A stretch of DNA of 36,635 bases from an uncultured Flavobacteriaceae bacterium (GTDB lineage: Bacteria > Bacteroidota > Bacteroidia > Flavobacteriales > Flavobacteriaceae). The position numbers and the translations under genes were made by a program. Below the pieces are notes generated by a model. The model was not told the DNA's origin. It made no database searches and was given only the letters and a program-made list of their open reading frames with translations. Positions within the stretch are counted from its first letter, which is position 1, and each line of letters begins with the position of its first letter. Shown here in pieces: positions 6,906 through 15,250 of the stretch. The stretch spans positions 1-36,635 of the forward strand of contig CAJWVI010000021.1 in assembly GCA_913048115.1 (NCBI GenBank), in the 5' to 3' direction.

Positions 6906-9842
6906 ATGAAAATTAAATTACTAGCAATACTTGTCTTTTTTCTTGGATCAAGTTTAATGCATTCACAGACTCAACCAACAAAACCAGATTACATTGGGGA
7001 ACTTCAATTAGTTACAGTGACTCCTTCTTTATCCTCAAAAATGGATGAGCTTGTTTCTACTCCTACTACAGGAGAAGCAAGAGATGGAAGATATTCTAAA
7101 ACAAGAAGACCAAAAAGAGAGGTGATTGCAGGAAAAGGATCAACGGGAGATTTACTCTCAAAAAACCCTCACCCTCTTACCGGAAGTGTTAAAGTAAATG
7201 CTGCAGATCTTGTGTGGGATGCTGGGTATACTGGTTCTAACCCAACAGATCCAGCACTAGCAGTAGGTCCAGATCATGTTTTTGTGGTTTGGAATACAAA
7301 ATTTGCAATTTTTGACAAGGACGGAAATGAGCTAATAGGAGCTACAAATCCTAACCCAGCAATATTCCCTTCTAATGGATGTTGTGACCTTACAGTATCT
7401 TATGACACTGCTGCAGATAGATGGGTAATTTCTTACTTAGGGGGTGGTGCCCAAATTGCAGTTTCACAAACAGGAAATCCAGTAACTTCAGATTGGAATA
7501 TATATAATATTAGTTCTGTTAATGATTACAACAAAGTCTCTGTATGGAGTGATGGATATTACCTAACAGATCAATCTAGTGGTAATAGATTATATGCAAT
7601 GGACCGCGCTGCAATGTTGGCAGGTGATGGCTCTGTGTCCATACAAGGGTTTCAATTACCGGGTATGGCTACCTTTGGTTTTGCATCTCCACAAGCGCTA
7701 AATGTTACTGATGGTAATATGCCTGCACCAGGAAATGCACCTATTGTCTTTTTTCAAGATGACTCTTACGGGGGTGTTTCTGAAGATCATATAAAATTTT
7801 GGAATGCTAATGTAGATTTTGAAAATCCAGGTAATTCATCTGTTTCAGCGCCTCAACAATTAGCAGTAACACCGTTTACTTCTATTTTTGACGGAGGTTC
7901 TTTTAGTAATTTAGCACAACCTAATGGAGGGCAATTGTTAGACGCTCTTCAAGGAATTGTAATGAATCAAGCACAGTTTAGAAAATTTCCAACCCATAAC
8001 TCAGCGGTATTTAACCACGTTGTAGATGTTGATCCTTCATCAGGAAAACGCGCTGGTATTAGATGGTATGAATTTCGTCAAACTTCAGATGGAGCACCAT
8101 GGACATTGTATCAAGAAGGAACGTATACATCTCCAGACGGAAAACACGCCTGGAACGCTAGTTTAATGATGGATGGTCAAGGAAACATTGGGATGGGATA
8201 CACAGCGATGAGTCTTCTAGGTAATGGAAATACAAATGTAGGTTCTTATTACACAGGTAGATTTGTATCAGACCCACTAGGAGTGATGACTGTTACCGAA
8301 GATGTAATTGCTCCAGGAGACTCCTCTATTACTGGTGGTCGTTATGGAGATTATAGTAAAATTGATATAGACCCTAGTGATGATGCAACATTTTATTTTA
8401 CCAATGAGGTGCATACAGCAGATACTCCAGGTAACTTAAGAGCAGCCAATGTAGGGCGTTTTAAAATTGCTCCAGATGCAAATGTAGATGCTGGTATTAT
8501 TGCTTTTGTAACACCTGTAGATGGAGATCTTTCATCAACAGAAACGGTAGAAGTTATTGTACGTAATTTTGGAACTGTTGCCCAGTCAAATATAGAGGTA
8601 AGTTTTACTTTAGATGGAGCAACAAGCATAAATGAGGTAATTGCTGGACCTATAGCGCCTGCAAGTAACATCAATTATACTTTTACAGCAACGGTAGATA
8701 TGAGTGGAAATGGACAAACTTATAACCTATGTGCTAGAACAAATCTTTCTGGAGATGAAATACCAGATAACGACCAATTATGTAGTGATGTAACTTCTCT
8801 ATTTGCTTTAGACACAGGTGTAGTGGCAATAACTTCTCCAGTAACTGGAAGTGGCTTGTCTGATGCAGAGGTGGTAACCATAGAAATCGAAAATTTTGGA
8901 GCAACCACACAATCATCTATTCCAGTATATTACTCTTTAGATGGAGCAGCACCTGTTGGTGAAACCTATACTGGTTCTATAGCTCAAGGAGAGACAGATA
9001 CCTACTCTTTTTCCACCACAATAGATTTATCTGAACTTACCGATTATGTAATTGTTGCAGGAACAGAACTTCCTGGTGATGATGACCCTTCAAATGATGA
9101 TACATCTGTAGAGATTTCAAACTTTTTGTGCCAACCTGAGACAAATTGTACTCTTGGAGATGGTTTAAGGTTAGTTGCTGTTGAAGAAATAAATAACCCT
9201 TCAGGTTGTGAAACAGACGGTTATGCAGACTTTACAGATTTAATAGCAAACCTAGCACAAGGTGGAACCTATGATATTACCTTCACTACAGAATACGGGA
9301 ATCAATTCGTTAAAGTTTGGGTTGATTATAATGATGATTTTACATTCTCTAATAATGAACTAATCCTAAATGATTATGTAATTGGAGAGGGTCAAGCTGG
9401 AGGTAGTTACACAGAAACAACATCGATGAGTATACCCGAAAATGCAACTTTAGGCATGCATAGAATGCGCGTGAAAACGAACTGGAACAGTGGGGTTCCT
9501 GCAGATGCTTGTGAAGAAACAACCTATGGAGAAACAGAAGATTATACGGCCAATATAACTGATGAACTTGGTGTCAATGAATTATTTTATGATGCTGATT
9601 TTGTAATCTCAAGTGAAGACCAAAAGTATTTTGACCTAAAATTCAATACAGCTTCTTATACTAAAGATTTGCCAGTGTATATTTATAACACATTAGGACA
9701 AGTATTAGCTTATTATACCTTAGAAAATAATGGAACTGGATATACAAAAACAATCAATATGTCTTATGTTTCTTCTGGAGTATACTTCGTTAAGATTGGT
9801 TCAAAATCATTAAACAAAGTACAGCGTATTATTGTTAAATAA
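6906..9842 (+). CDS. Secreted T9SS cargo with CARDB-like and GEVED-like domains, type A sorting domain
   Basis: A 978-residue secreted protein. A Sec signal peptide (about 1-21, cleavage before Q-T-Q) leads into a large beta-rich region (about 60-520) with propeller-like phrases such as NPTDPALAVGPDHVFVVWN and DRWVISYLGGGAQIAVSQTG. Two tandem CARDB-like Ig domains follow (about 523-630 and 635-745, VEVIVRNFGTVAQSNIEV and VTIEIENFGATTQSSIPV), then a GEVED-like domain (about 755-885, FVKVWVDYNDDF and YGETEDYTANI). The end is a type A T9SS C-terminal domain (VYIYNTLGQVLAYY, SSGVYFVKIG, final RIIVK). It should cross the outer membrane by type IX secretion and be attached or released. No protease or glycosidase catalytic motif was found, so its activity is unknown. 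It is probably a single-gene unit, given the upstream promoter-like site and downstream hairpin. Confidence 0.82.
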   Translation: MKIKLLAILVFFLGSSLMHSQTQPTKPDYIGELQLVTVTPSLSSKMDELVSTPTTGEARDGRYSKTRRPKREVIAGKGSTGDLLSKNPHPLTGSVKVNAADLVWDAGYTGSNPTDPALAVGPDHVFVVWNTKFAIFDKDGNELIGATNPNPAIFPSNGCCDLTVSYDTAADRWVISYLGGGAQIAVSQTGNPVTSDWNIYNISSVNDYNKVSVWSDGYYLTDQSSGNRLYAMDRAAMLAGDGSVSIQGFQLPGMATFGFASPQALNVTDGNMPAPGNAPIVFFQDDSYGGVSEDHIKFWNANVDFENPGNSSVSAPQQLAVTPFTSIFDGGSFSNLAQPNGGQLLDALQGIVMNQAQFRKFPTHNSAVFNHVVDVDPSSGKRAGIRWYEFRQTSDGAPWTLYQEGTYTSPDGKHAWNASLMMDGQGNIGMGYTAMSLLGNGNTNVGSYYTGRFVSDPLGVMTVTEDVIAPGDSSITGGRYGDYSKIDIDPSDDATFYFTNEVHTADTPGNLRAANVGRFKIAPDANVDAGIIAFVTPVDGDLSSTETVEVIVRNFGTVAQSNIEVSFTLDGATSINEVIAGPIAPASNINYTFTATVDMSGNGQTYNLCARTNLSGDEIPDNDQLCSDVTSLFALDTGVVAITSPVTGSGLSDAEVVTIEIENFGATTQSSIPVYYSLDGAAPVGETYTGSIAQGETDTYSFSTTIDLSELTDYVIVAGTELPGDDDPSNDDTSVEISNFLCQPETNCTLGDGLRLVAVEEINNPSGCETDGYADFTDLIANLAQGGTYDITFTTEYGNQFVKVWVDYNDDFTFSNNELILNDYVIGEGQAGGSYTETTSMSIPENATLGMHRMRVKTNWNSGVPADACEETTYGETEDYTANITDELGVNELFYDADFVISSEDQKYFDLKFNTASYTKDLPVYIYNTLGQVLAYYTLENNGTGYTKTINMSYVSSGVYFVKIGSKSLNKVQRIIVK

Positions 9843-9863
9843 TATAGCCCATATACACTTAAA

Positions 9864-9899
9864 AATTTAAGGCTATTATTTTAATAATAGCCTTAAATT
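9864..9899 (+). terminator. Long perfect hairpin after the T9SS cargo gene
   Basis: Seventeen bases (9864-9880, core TTTAAGGCTATTATT) pair perfectly with 9883-9899 (core AATAATAGCCTTAAA) across a two-base formal loop. It lies 22 bases past the stop. The T-run after the stem is weak, but the A-rich stem base is usual for flavobacterial terminators. It separates the cargo gene from the cluster starting at 9926. Confidence 0.7.
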
Positions 9900-9925
9900 A
9901 ATACTCAAAATAAATAATGCTATAA

Positions 9926-11335
9926 ATGAAAAATATTTTTCTATTACTAAATGCCCTTTTAACAATAAATTTGGCGGCTCAAACACCCTGTGTAAATGGG
10001 ACAGCAGGGAACTTTGCTTGTAATGGGTATGACCTTCAATCAAGGATCACCCTCAATGAGATGAATGCAGATTTGGCAAATGATTCTTGGGGATGGACAG
10101 ACCCACAAACCAATAAAGAATACGCATTAGTTGGATTAGATAATGGAACTGCATTTATTGATGTTTCAGACCCTATTAACCCTGTTTATCTAGGAAAACT
10201 TCCTACGCATACTCAAAGCAGTACTTGGAGAGATGTTAAAACTTACAACAACCATGCGTTTGTTGTAAGTGAAGCCTCTGGTCATGGAATGCAAGTTTTT
10301 GATTTAACGCGATTGCGAGATGTTTCTAACCCTCCAGAAAACTTTGACGAAGATGCTCATTATAATGGTTTTGGGAGCGCGCATAATGTTGTTATTAACG
10401 AAGACTCTGGATATGCTTACGGGGTAGGAACCTCAACCTTTAACGGAGGAGCTCATTTTATAGATATTTCAAATCCATTAAACCCAGTAGCTGCAGGAGG
10501 ATATGGAGGTGATTCATATAGTCACGATGCGCAGGTAGTTACTTATTCTGGACCAGACACAGAACATCTTGGCAAAGAAATACTTATTGGAAGCAATACA
10601 AATGAAATTTCAATTGTAGATATTACAAATAAAAGCAACCCAATTGGTCTTTCAACAATATCTTACTCGGGTGTTGGATACACACACCAAGGTTGGTTTA
10701 CAGAAGACCAACGTTATTTCATTGTTGGTGATGAATTAGACGAGCAAAATGCTGGCTTTAATACACGCTCAATTGTTTTTGATTTTTTTGACTTAGACAA
10801 TCCAGAATTCCATTTTGATCATGAAGGAGAAACAGCAGCCATTGATCACAATGGGTATGTTATAGATAACCTTTATTATTTATCAAACTATACCGCGGGG
10901 CTAAGAGTTCTTGATATCACAGACATTGAAAATGGTTCAATGGCAGAAGTTGGATTCTTTGACACCTATCCAGAGTCAGACAACGCGAATTTTGATGGTG
11001 TATGGAATGTTTATCCTTTTTTTGAAAGTAATAACATTGTCATTAGTGATCTTAACAGGGGGTTCTTTTTGGTGAGAGACTCAAGCCTTGGCGGTCAGGA
11101 TCTAACACTAAATGATTTTGATATTTCTCCTAACCCTGCAAAGAAAAATGTGACCATAACAGCAACCAATGTTCCAATAAGATCTTTAGAGGTCTTTAAC
11201 ATACTTGGTCAACGCGTCTTGAATCTAACATTTGACGCAACAAACTCAAAATATATTAATATAGAAACTTTAATTAGCGGCATGTATCTTCTTAAAATTA
11301 ACGGAGACACCACCAAACGCCTCATCGTTAAGTAG
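9926..11335 (+). CDS. Secreted choice-of-anchor-B family protein with T9SS type A sorting domain
   Basis: A 469-residue exported protein: signal peptide (about 1-18, cleavage near A-A-Q-T-P) and then LVIVD-like/choice-of-anchor-B repeats, recognised by ALVGLDNGTAFIDVSDPINP, AHFIDISNPLNPVAAGG, ISIVDITNKSNPIGLS and LRVLDITDI, each a beta-propeller blade of the form hDhsDpxxPxxxG. His/Asp-rich connecting parts (SAHNVVIN, YSHDAQVV, YTHQGWF) are normal for this family. The last ~75 residues form a T9SS type A sorting domain (FDISPNPAKKNVTI, LEVFNILGQRVL, final KRLIVK). The next gene starts 5 bases after the stop, so this is probably the first gene of the MbnP/MbnH-like operon. No enzymatic role is known for the family. 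Confidence 0.85.
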   Translation: MKNIFLLLNALLTINLAAQTPCVNGTAGNFACNGYDLQSRITLNEMNADLANDSWGWTDPQTNKEYALVGLDNGTAFIDVSDPINPVYLGKLPTHTQSSTWRDVKTYNNHAFVVSEASGHGMQVFDLTRLRDVSNPPENFDEDAHYNGFGSAHNVVINEDSGYAYGVGTSTFNGGAHFIDISNPLNPVAAGGYGGDSYSHDAQVVTYSGPDTEHLGKEILIGSNTNEISIVDITNKSNPIGLSTISYSGVGYTHQGWFTEDQRYFIVGDELDEQNAGFNTRSIVFDFFDLDNPEFHFDHEGETAAIDHNGYVIDNLYYLSNYTAGLRVLDITDIENGSMAEVGFFDTYPESDNANFDGVWNVYPFFESNNIVISDLNRGFFLVRDSSLGGQDLTLNDFDISPNPAKKNVTITATNVPIRSLEVFNILGQRVLNLTFDATNSKYINIETLISGMYLLKINGDTTKRLIVK

Positions 11336-11340
11336 TCACA

Positions 11341-12735
11341 ATGAAAAATTACGCGCATTTGTTTTTAAAGAAATTTGTAGTGCTACTATTGGCAGCGCTT
11401 ATAACTTCTTGCGCAGATGATGACGCGCCCTCACCAGAAAACGCAGGGGCTAACCTAGATGAATTTTTAGGAGAGATTGACTATATAAAAACATTTGGTG
11501 GCAGCCAAAATGATAATATTGTTTCTGTAGTTCAAGCCAATGATGGAGGCTATGTACTTATGGGTTCTACAGAAAGTACCGATGGAGATATTACCGGGAA
11601 ATCAAGTTCTGATGTAGACTTCTGGTTGTTAAAAACAGGCCCTCTAGGGAATATTATTTTTAACAAGGTTTACGGAGGCTCAAAAACAGACATCGCCTCA
11701 AGCCTAATTAAAACTAAAGATGGAGGTTTTATTGTCTGCGGTTATAGCGCCAGCGATGATGGGGATGTTTCTGGAAATGAAGGTTTTCAAGACTATTGGA
11801 TTACAAAACTAGATGCCCAGGGAAACATTACTTGGGAAAAAAACTATGGTTTTTCCGGAATAGATCAAGCATTAAAAATCATTGAAACTACTAACGGCAA
11901 TTTTTTTACTACAGGGTTTTTTGATGTATCAGCAAGTGAAAATCAAGGAAATGATGATGGTAAAACTACGAATCCGGGAGTAAATCTCTCAAAAAACACC
12001 TTACATGGTGTTGGAGAGTTTTGGGGAATCCTTATGGATAGTAATGGAAACAGAATCTGGAGGCGCTATTTTGGAGGTTCTAATAATGATCGAAGTTATG
12101 ATGTTGCTGAGGCTCAAGACGGGGGTTTTTTTATGGTTGGAAGTTCAGAGAGCTCAGACTTTGATGTTACAGACAACAAAGGCTCTTATGATTTTTGGGT
12201 TGTTCGTGTAGCAGCTAATGGAGACAAGCTCTGGACCAAATCTTTTGGAGGTAGTGAGATTGATCAAGGGTACGGTATTACCAAAACACCAGATGGAAAC
12301 TATATAATGGTTGGAGACACCAGAAGTACCAATGGAGATGTAACATCTTTAAATGGCAATGCAGATGCTTGGGTTATAAAGTTTGATCCTGATGGAGGTC
12401 TAATCTGGGAAAAAACCTATGGAGGAGCGGCATTTGACTCTGCAAAAAGAATTACTGCATTAGAGAATGGTGATTTTGCAATCGCAGGAAACACAAGAAG
12501 TTCTATGGGTAGTTTTGTAAATAAAGGCCAAAATGATGCTTGGGTTTTTATAATTGACGCTAATGGTGTGCTTAAATTTAATTATATTGTTGGAGGTGCT
12601 AACCTAGATTTTGCCAATGATGTAGTGCAAACTCAGGACAACAAATTACTTGTTGTAGGAAGCTCAGAAAGTAACGACGTAGACATTCCAGAAAATAAAG
12701 GGAAACAAGATGCGCTGTTAATTAAAATAAAGTAG
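11341..12735 (+). CDS. Lipoprotein with seven propeller-like repeats
   Basis: A 464-residue lipoprotein: leader of 23 residues, lipobox ITSC with Cys24, then A-D-D-D-A-P, an acidic stretch resembling the Bacteroidota surface lipoprotein export signal. The mature part has seven copies of a ~52-residue unit built as [W/F]-x-K-x-[Y/F]-G-G-S-x-x-D, D-G-G-[Y/F]-h-h-x-G-x-[T/S]-x-S-x-x-G-D and D-[F/A]-W-[L/V]-h-K-h-D-x-x-G. The unit starts are YIKTFGGSQND, FNKVYGGSKTD, WEKNYGFSGID, WRRYFGGSNND, WTKSFGGSEID, WEKTYGGAAFD and FNYIVGGANLD. The third unit carries a ~30-residue insertion. Seven units suggest a closed seven-bladed propeller. It lies 5 bases after the choice-of-anchor-B gene and 17 bases before mbnP. 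Function unknown; probably surface binding or scaffolding. Confidence 0.82.
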   Translation: MKNYAHLFLKKFVVLLLAALITSCADDDAPSPENAGANLDEFLGEIDYIKTFGGSQNDNIVSVVQANDGGYVLMGSTESTDGDITGKSSSDVDFWLLKTGPLGNIIFNKVYGGSKTDIASSLIKTKDGGFIVCGYSASDDGDVSGNEGFQDYWITKLDAQGNITWEKNYGFSGIDQALKIIETTNGNFFTTGFFDVSASENQGNDDGKTTNPGVNLSKNTLHGVGEFWGILMDSNGNRIWRRYFGGSNNDRSYDVAEAQDGGFFMVGSSESSDFDVTDNKGSYDFWVVRVAANGDKLWTKSFGGSEIDQGYGITKTPDGNYIMVGDTRSTNGDVTSLNGNADAWVIKFDPDGGLIWEKTYGGAAFDSAKRITALENGDFAIAGNTRSSMGSFVNKGQNDAWVFIIDANGVLKFNYIVGGANLDFANDVVQTQDNKLLVVGSSESNDVDIPENKGKQDALLIKIK

Positions 12736-12752
12736 TAAAATCAACACCAATT

Positions 12753-13523
12753 ATGAAGAAAATTGCCCTGTTTTTAATGGCTGTAACCTTTATAGCTTGT
12801 AACAAAAATGATGACGGACAAACACCACTAAACACATTGGTGGATATTCGTTTCCAGCATAGTTTTGATGAACAATTGGTGGACAACACCACCTTTAACG
12901 CTATACAATACAACAATGCCTTTGGCTCAGAGCTTAGTCTTACAAAACTTCGTTATTTAATAACAAACGTAACATTTACAAACCAAGACGGCATTGCAAC
13001 CAAGGTGAGAGATTACCAGTTAGTTGATGTTACACAAAATACAGGAATGTTTATTAGCGGCACTTCATTGCCCCCAGGAACATATACTTTAAAAATGCGT
13101 TTTGGTTTTGCAGAACCGGAAAACAACTCGGGCATCTATCCAGATTTAAACGCAGCTTCTTGGAGTGTGCCAGATATGCTTGGAGGTGGATATCATTACA
13201 TGCAGTTGGAGGGAAGGTTTATAGACGCCGGCAATGAAACATCTATTTATGCATACCACACAATTAGTGCAGTTCAAAACCCTGGACCAGATAATATAAG
13301 AGAAGACACCTCCATTGAGATAGATTTAGGGACAATAAATATTGAGAATACGACCACCACTATTAAGGTAAATATGAATATTTCAGAATGGTTTAAAAAC
13401 CCAAATGTTTGGAATCTAAATACCCTTAATGGGATGTTGATGGGAAACTATGCTGCTCAAATATTGATGCAAGAAAACGGTCAAAACGTATTCTCACTTG
13501 AATCTGTTAGAAGCGTTCAATAA
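12753..13523 (+). CDS. MbnP-like copper-binding lipoprotein
   Basis: A 256-residue lipoprotein (FIAC, Cys16, then N-K-N-D-D-G). The domain layout matches the MbnP-like family: an opening strand VDIRFQHSFDEQ, LSLTKLRYLITNVTF, the loop LPPGTYTLKMRFGFA, the hallmark W137 region ending GGGYHYMQLEGRF, and a late ISEWF segment (W213). In studied MbnP, a tryptophan is oxidised to kynurenine by the partner MbnH, creating a Cu(I) site. W137 is a candidate by position in the motif, with W213 and W220 as alternatives; H37, H148 and H169 could be ligands. It is followed after 6 bases by the di-haem peroxidase gene, the pairing known for MbnP/MbnH. The family call rests on motif resemblance and this pairing; which residue is modified is inference. 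Confidence 0.8.
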   Translation: MKKIALFLMAVTFIACNKNDDGQTPLNTLVDIRFQHSFDEQLVDNTTFNAIQYNNAFGSELSLTKLRYLITNVTFTNQDGIATKVRDYQLVDVTQNTGMFISGTSLPPGTYTLKMRFGFAEPENNSGIYPDLNAASWSVPDMLGGGYHYMQLEGRFIDAGNETSIYAYHTISAVQNPGPDNIREDTSIEIDLGTINIENTTTTIKVNMNISEWFKNPNVWNLNTLNGMLMGNYAAQILMQENGQNVFSLESVRSVQ

Positions 13524-13529
13524 AAATGC

Positions 13530-14600
13530 ATGATGCAAAAATTTACTTTTTTAGTTTGTTTACTTTTTCTGACTCTTTGCTGTACTAATGATGACTCCTC
13601 TGAAGGATATGCGCCAACTCCAGCAAGCATTTCTATTCCTGGGGTGTTTTTACAATTACTTCCAGCGCCAGAAATACCTGCAAACAATCCTCTCACTGAA
13701 GAAGGGATAGCCTTAGGGAGGCAACTTTTTTTTGAAAAGAAACTCTCTGCAAATAACACATTAGCTTGTGCTGGGTGCCACAAACCCAATGAAGGATTTA
13801 GTGATCAACGCAGATATAGTATTGGTATTGACGGTATTGCAGGATTTAGAAATTCAATGCCGATTGTTAATTTTGCTTGGAACACAAAAAACAAATTTAA
13901 CTGGGACGGTAGCGCAAATTCATTAGAACAACAAGCTCTTGAACCTGTTATTAATGAAATAGAAATGCACAACACTTGGCCCAACGTAGTAGAAACGTTA
14001 CAGACAGACGCCAACTATCCTATTGCATTTGGCGAAGCTTTTGGGACCACTACCATCTCAAAAGAACGTGTTGCCAAGGCGCTCGCTCAATTTATACGCA
14101 CACTAGTTTCTGGAGACTCTAAGTTTGACAAATACGTATTAGGAGAGGCAACACTAACCCCTCTTGAAGCAGAAGGTCTTGCTGTGTTTTTGGATGAAGA
14201 TCGCGGAGATTGTTTTCATTGTCATGGAAGTCCAACCAACCCTTTATGGACAGACAATGATTTCCACAATAACGGTTTGGATGAAGACTTTTTAGACCTA
14301 GGATTGGGAGATATTACTGGAGACCCCGCGCAATTTGGACTGTTTAAATCACCTTCATTACGCAACCTAGCGTTTACCGCTCCATACATGCATGATGGCC
14401 GTTTTGCAACACTAGACGAGGTTATTAACCACTACAGTGAAGGCCTAGTATTTAGCCAAACCATAGATCCATTGATGAAGACCGTTGCGCAAGGTGGCGT
14501 ACAACTTACGGTGGAAGAAAAAGCAGCCTTAAAAGCATTTATGCTAAGCCTCTCAGACCCAACACTTGCTACCAATCCAGCATACCAAAATCCAAACTAG
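13530..14600 (+). CDS. Di-haem cytochrome c peroxidase, MbnH/MauG-like lipoprotein
   Basis: A 356-residue di-haem enzyme. Two c-type haem sites are plain: C80-A-G-C83-H84 and C228-F-H-C231-H232. The CcP/MauG landmarks LTEEGIALGRQLFFEKKLS, NSMPIVNFAWN, LKSPSLRNLAFTAPYMHDGRF (here FKSPSLRN..., with M288) and the NHYSEG region are present. The leader ends in a Cys pair (17-18) followed by T-N-D-D-S-S-E, so it is likely a lipoprotein. A second ATG at 13533 is equally possible as start. Directly following an MbnP-like gene by 6 bases, it is best read as MbnH, which oxidises a tryptophan of MbnP to kynurenine; plain hydrogen peroxide detoxification as a cytochrome c peroxidase is the alternative. 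It is the last gene of the four-gene set. Confidence 0.9.
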   Translation: MMQKFTFLVCLLFLTLCCTNDDSSEGYAPTPASISIPGVFLQLLPAPEIPANNPLTEEGIALGRQLFFEKKLSANNTLACAGCHKPNEGFSDQRRYSIGIDGIAGFRNSMPIVNFAWNTKNKFNWDGSANSLEQQALEPVINEIEMHNTWPNVVETLQTDANYPIAFGEAFGTTTISKERVAKALAQFIRTLVSGDSKFDKYVLGEATLTPLEAEGLAVFLDEDRGDCFHCHGSPTNPLWTDNDFHNNGLDEDFLDLGLGDITGDPAQFGLFKSPSLRNLAFTAPYMHDGRFATLDEVINHYSEGLVFSQTIDPLMKTVAQGGVQLTVEEKAALKAFMLSLSDPTLATNPAYQNPN

Positions 14601-14845
14601 TCTCATTTTTATTGAAATATTTTATAGGCAGCACTATTGTTCTAGCTCTTTTAGGGAACCAAAAACATTTCAACAAACCAAAGGGTAAAAAACTGTATCT
14701 GTTTTCTGTTTCAGCAAAACAGGAAAGAGACTAACATTTCAGAAATGCCTTCATAGGTCCTCTAAACCTACCCCAGCTATTGGTAATCCCTATTACGCCA
14801 TGCGTTTTTAATATTTTATTAGGAGTAAAAAAGGGGTTTATATCG

Positions 14846-14853
14846 TATCTTTA
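14846..14853 (+). promoter_or_regulatory. Possible -7 element TATCTTTA before the SUF operon
   Basis: TATCTTTA, one base off TAnnTTTG, lies 27 bases before the sufA ATG. No TTG is seen at the usual -33 spacing. The 280-base gap from 14601 shows no other recognisable element, so this is the best candidate only. Confidence 0.3.
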
Positions 14854-14880
14854 CCTTTTAATTTAGGCGAATTCTAATTT

Positions 14881-15210
14881 ATGATAAAAGTAAGTGATAT
14901 AGCGCGGCTTAAAATTTCGCAATTAATGGCAGAAGACGGCTTTAGCATTGACATTGACTTTGTGCGTGTAGGTGTAAAGAGCGGAGGTTGTTCTGGTCTT
15001 TCTTACGAGCTAAATTTTGATGGTGTTATTGGCGAAAACGATAAGGTGTTTGAAGAAAATAAAGTCAAAATTGCCGTAGACAAAAAGAGTTTTTTGTACC
15101 TAGTAGGAACAACACTAGAATACAGCGGTGGCTTGAATGGTAAAGGATTTGTTTTTAACAATCCTAATGCAAATAGAACCTGTGGATGTGGAGAATCATT
15201 TTCATTATAA
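14881..15210 (+). CDS. sufA: Iron-sulfur cluster A-type carrier
   Basis: A 109-residue A-type carrier that accepts newly made Fe-S clusters from the SufBCD scaffold and hands them to target proteins. The three conserved cysteines are in place: C37 in VKSGGCSGLSYEL and C101/C103 in TCGCGESF close to the C-terminus. Length is typical. SufA, ErpA and IscA cannot be told apart by sequence alone, but as first gene of this operon, 40 bases before sufB, SufA is the natural name. Confidence 0.93.
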   Translation: MIKVSDIARLKISQLMAEDGFSIDIDFVRVGVKSGGCSGLSYELNFDGVIGENDKVFEENKVKIAVDKKSFLYLVGTTLEYSGGLNGKGFVFNNPNANRTCGCGESFSL

Positions 15211-15250
15211 TTTAAAACTACGAATTCTTAATAGGAGTTCATAAGTACAT

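Noticed and set aside
14699-14722. CTGTTTT/AAAACAG hairpin upstream of sufA
   Set aside because: Seven AT-rich pairs, 10-base loop, no T-run; may be chance.
14612-14734. 40-codon TTG-start ORF after the di-haem gene, with a leader-like start (KYFIGSTIVLALL)
   Set aside because: Short, no ATG, no recognisable family and no supporting spacing; chance ORF is more likely.
14601-14880. Search for a methanobactin-like precursor peptide near the MbnP/MbnH pair
   Set aside because: No short ORF with the expected leader and cysteine-containing core was seen here or in the other small gaps of the cluster.
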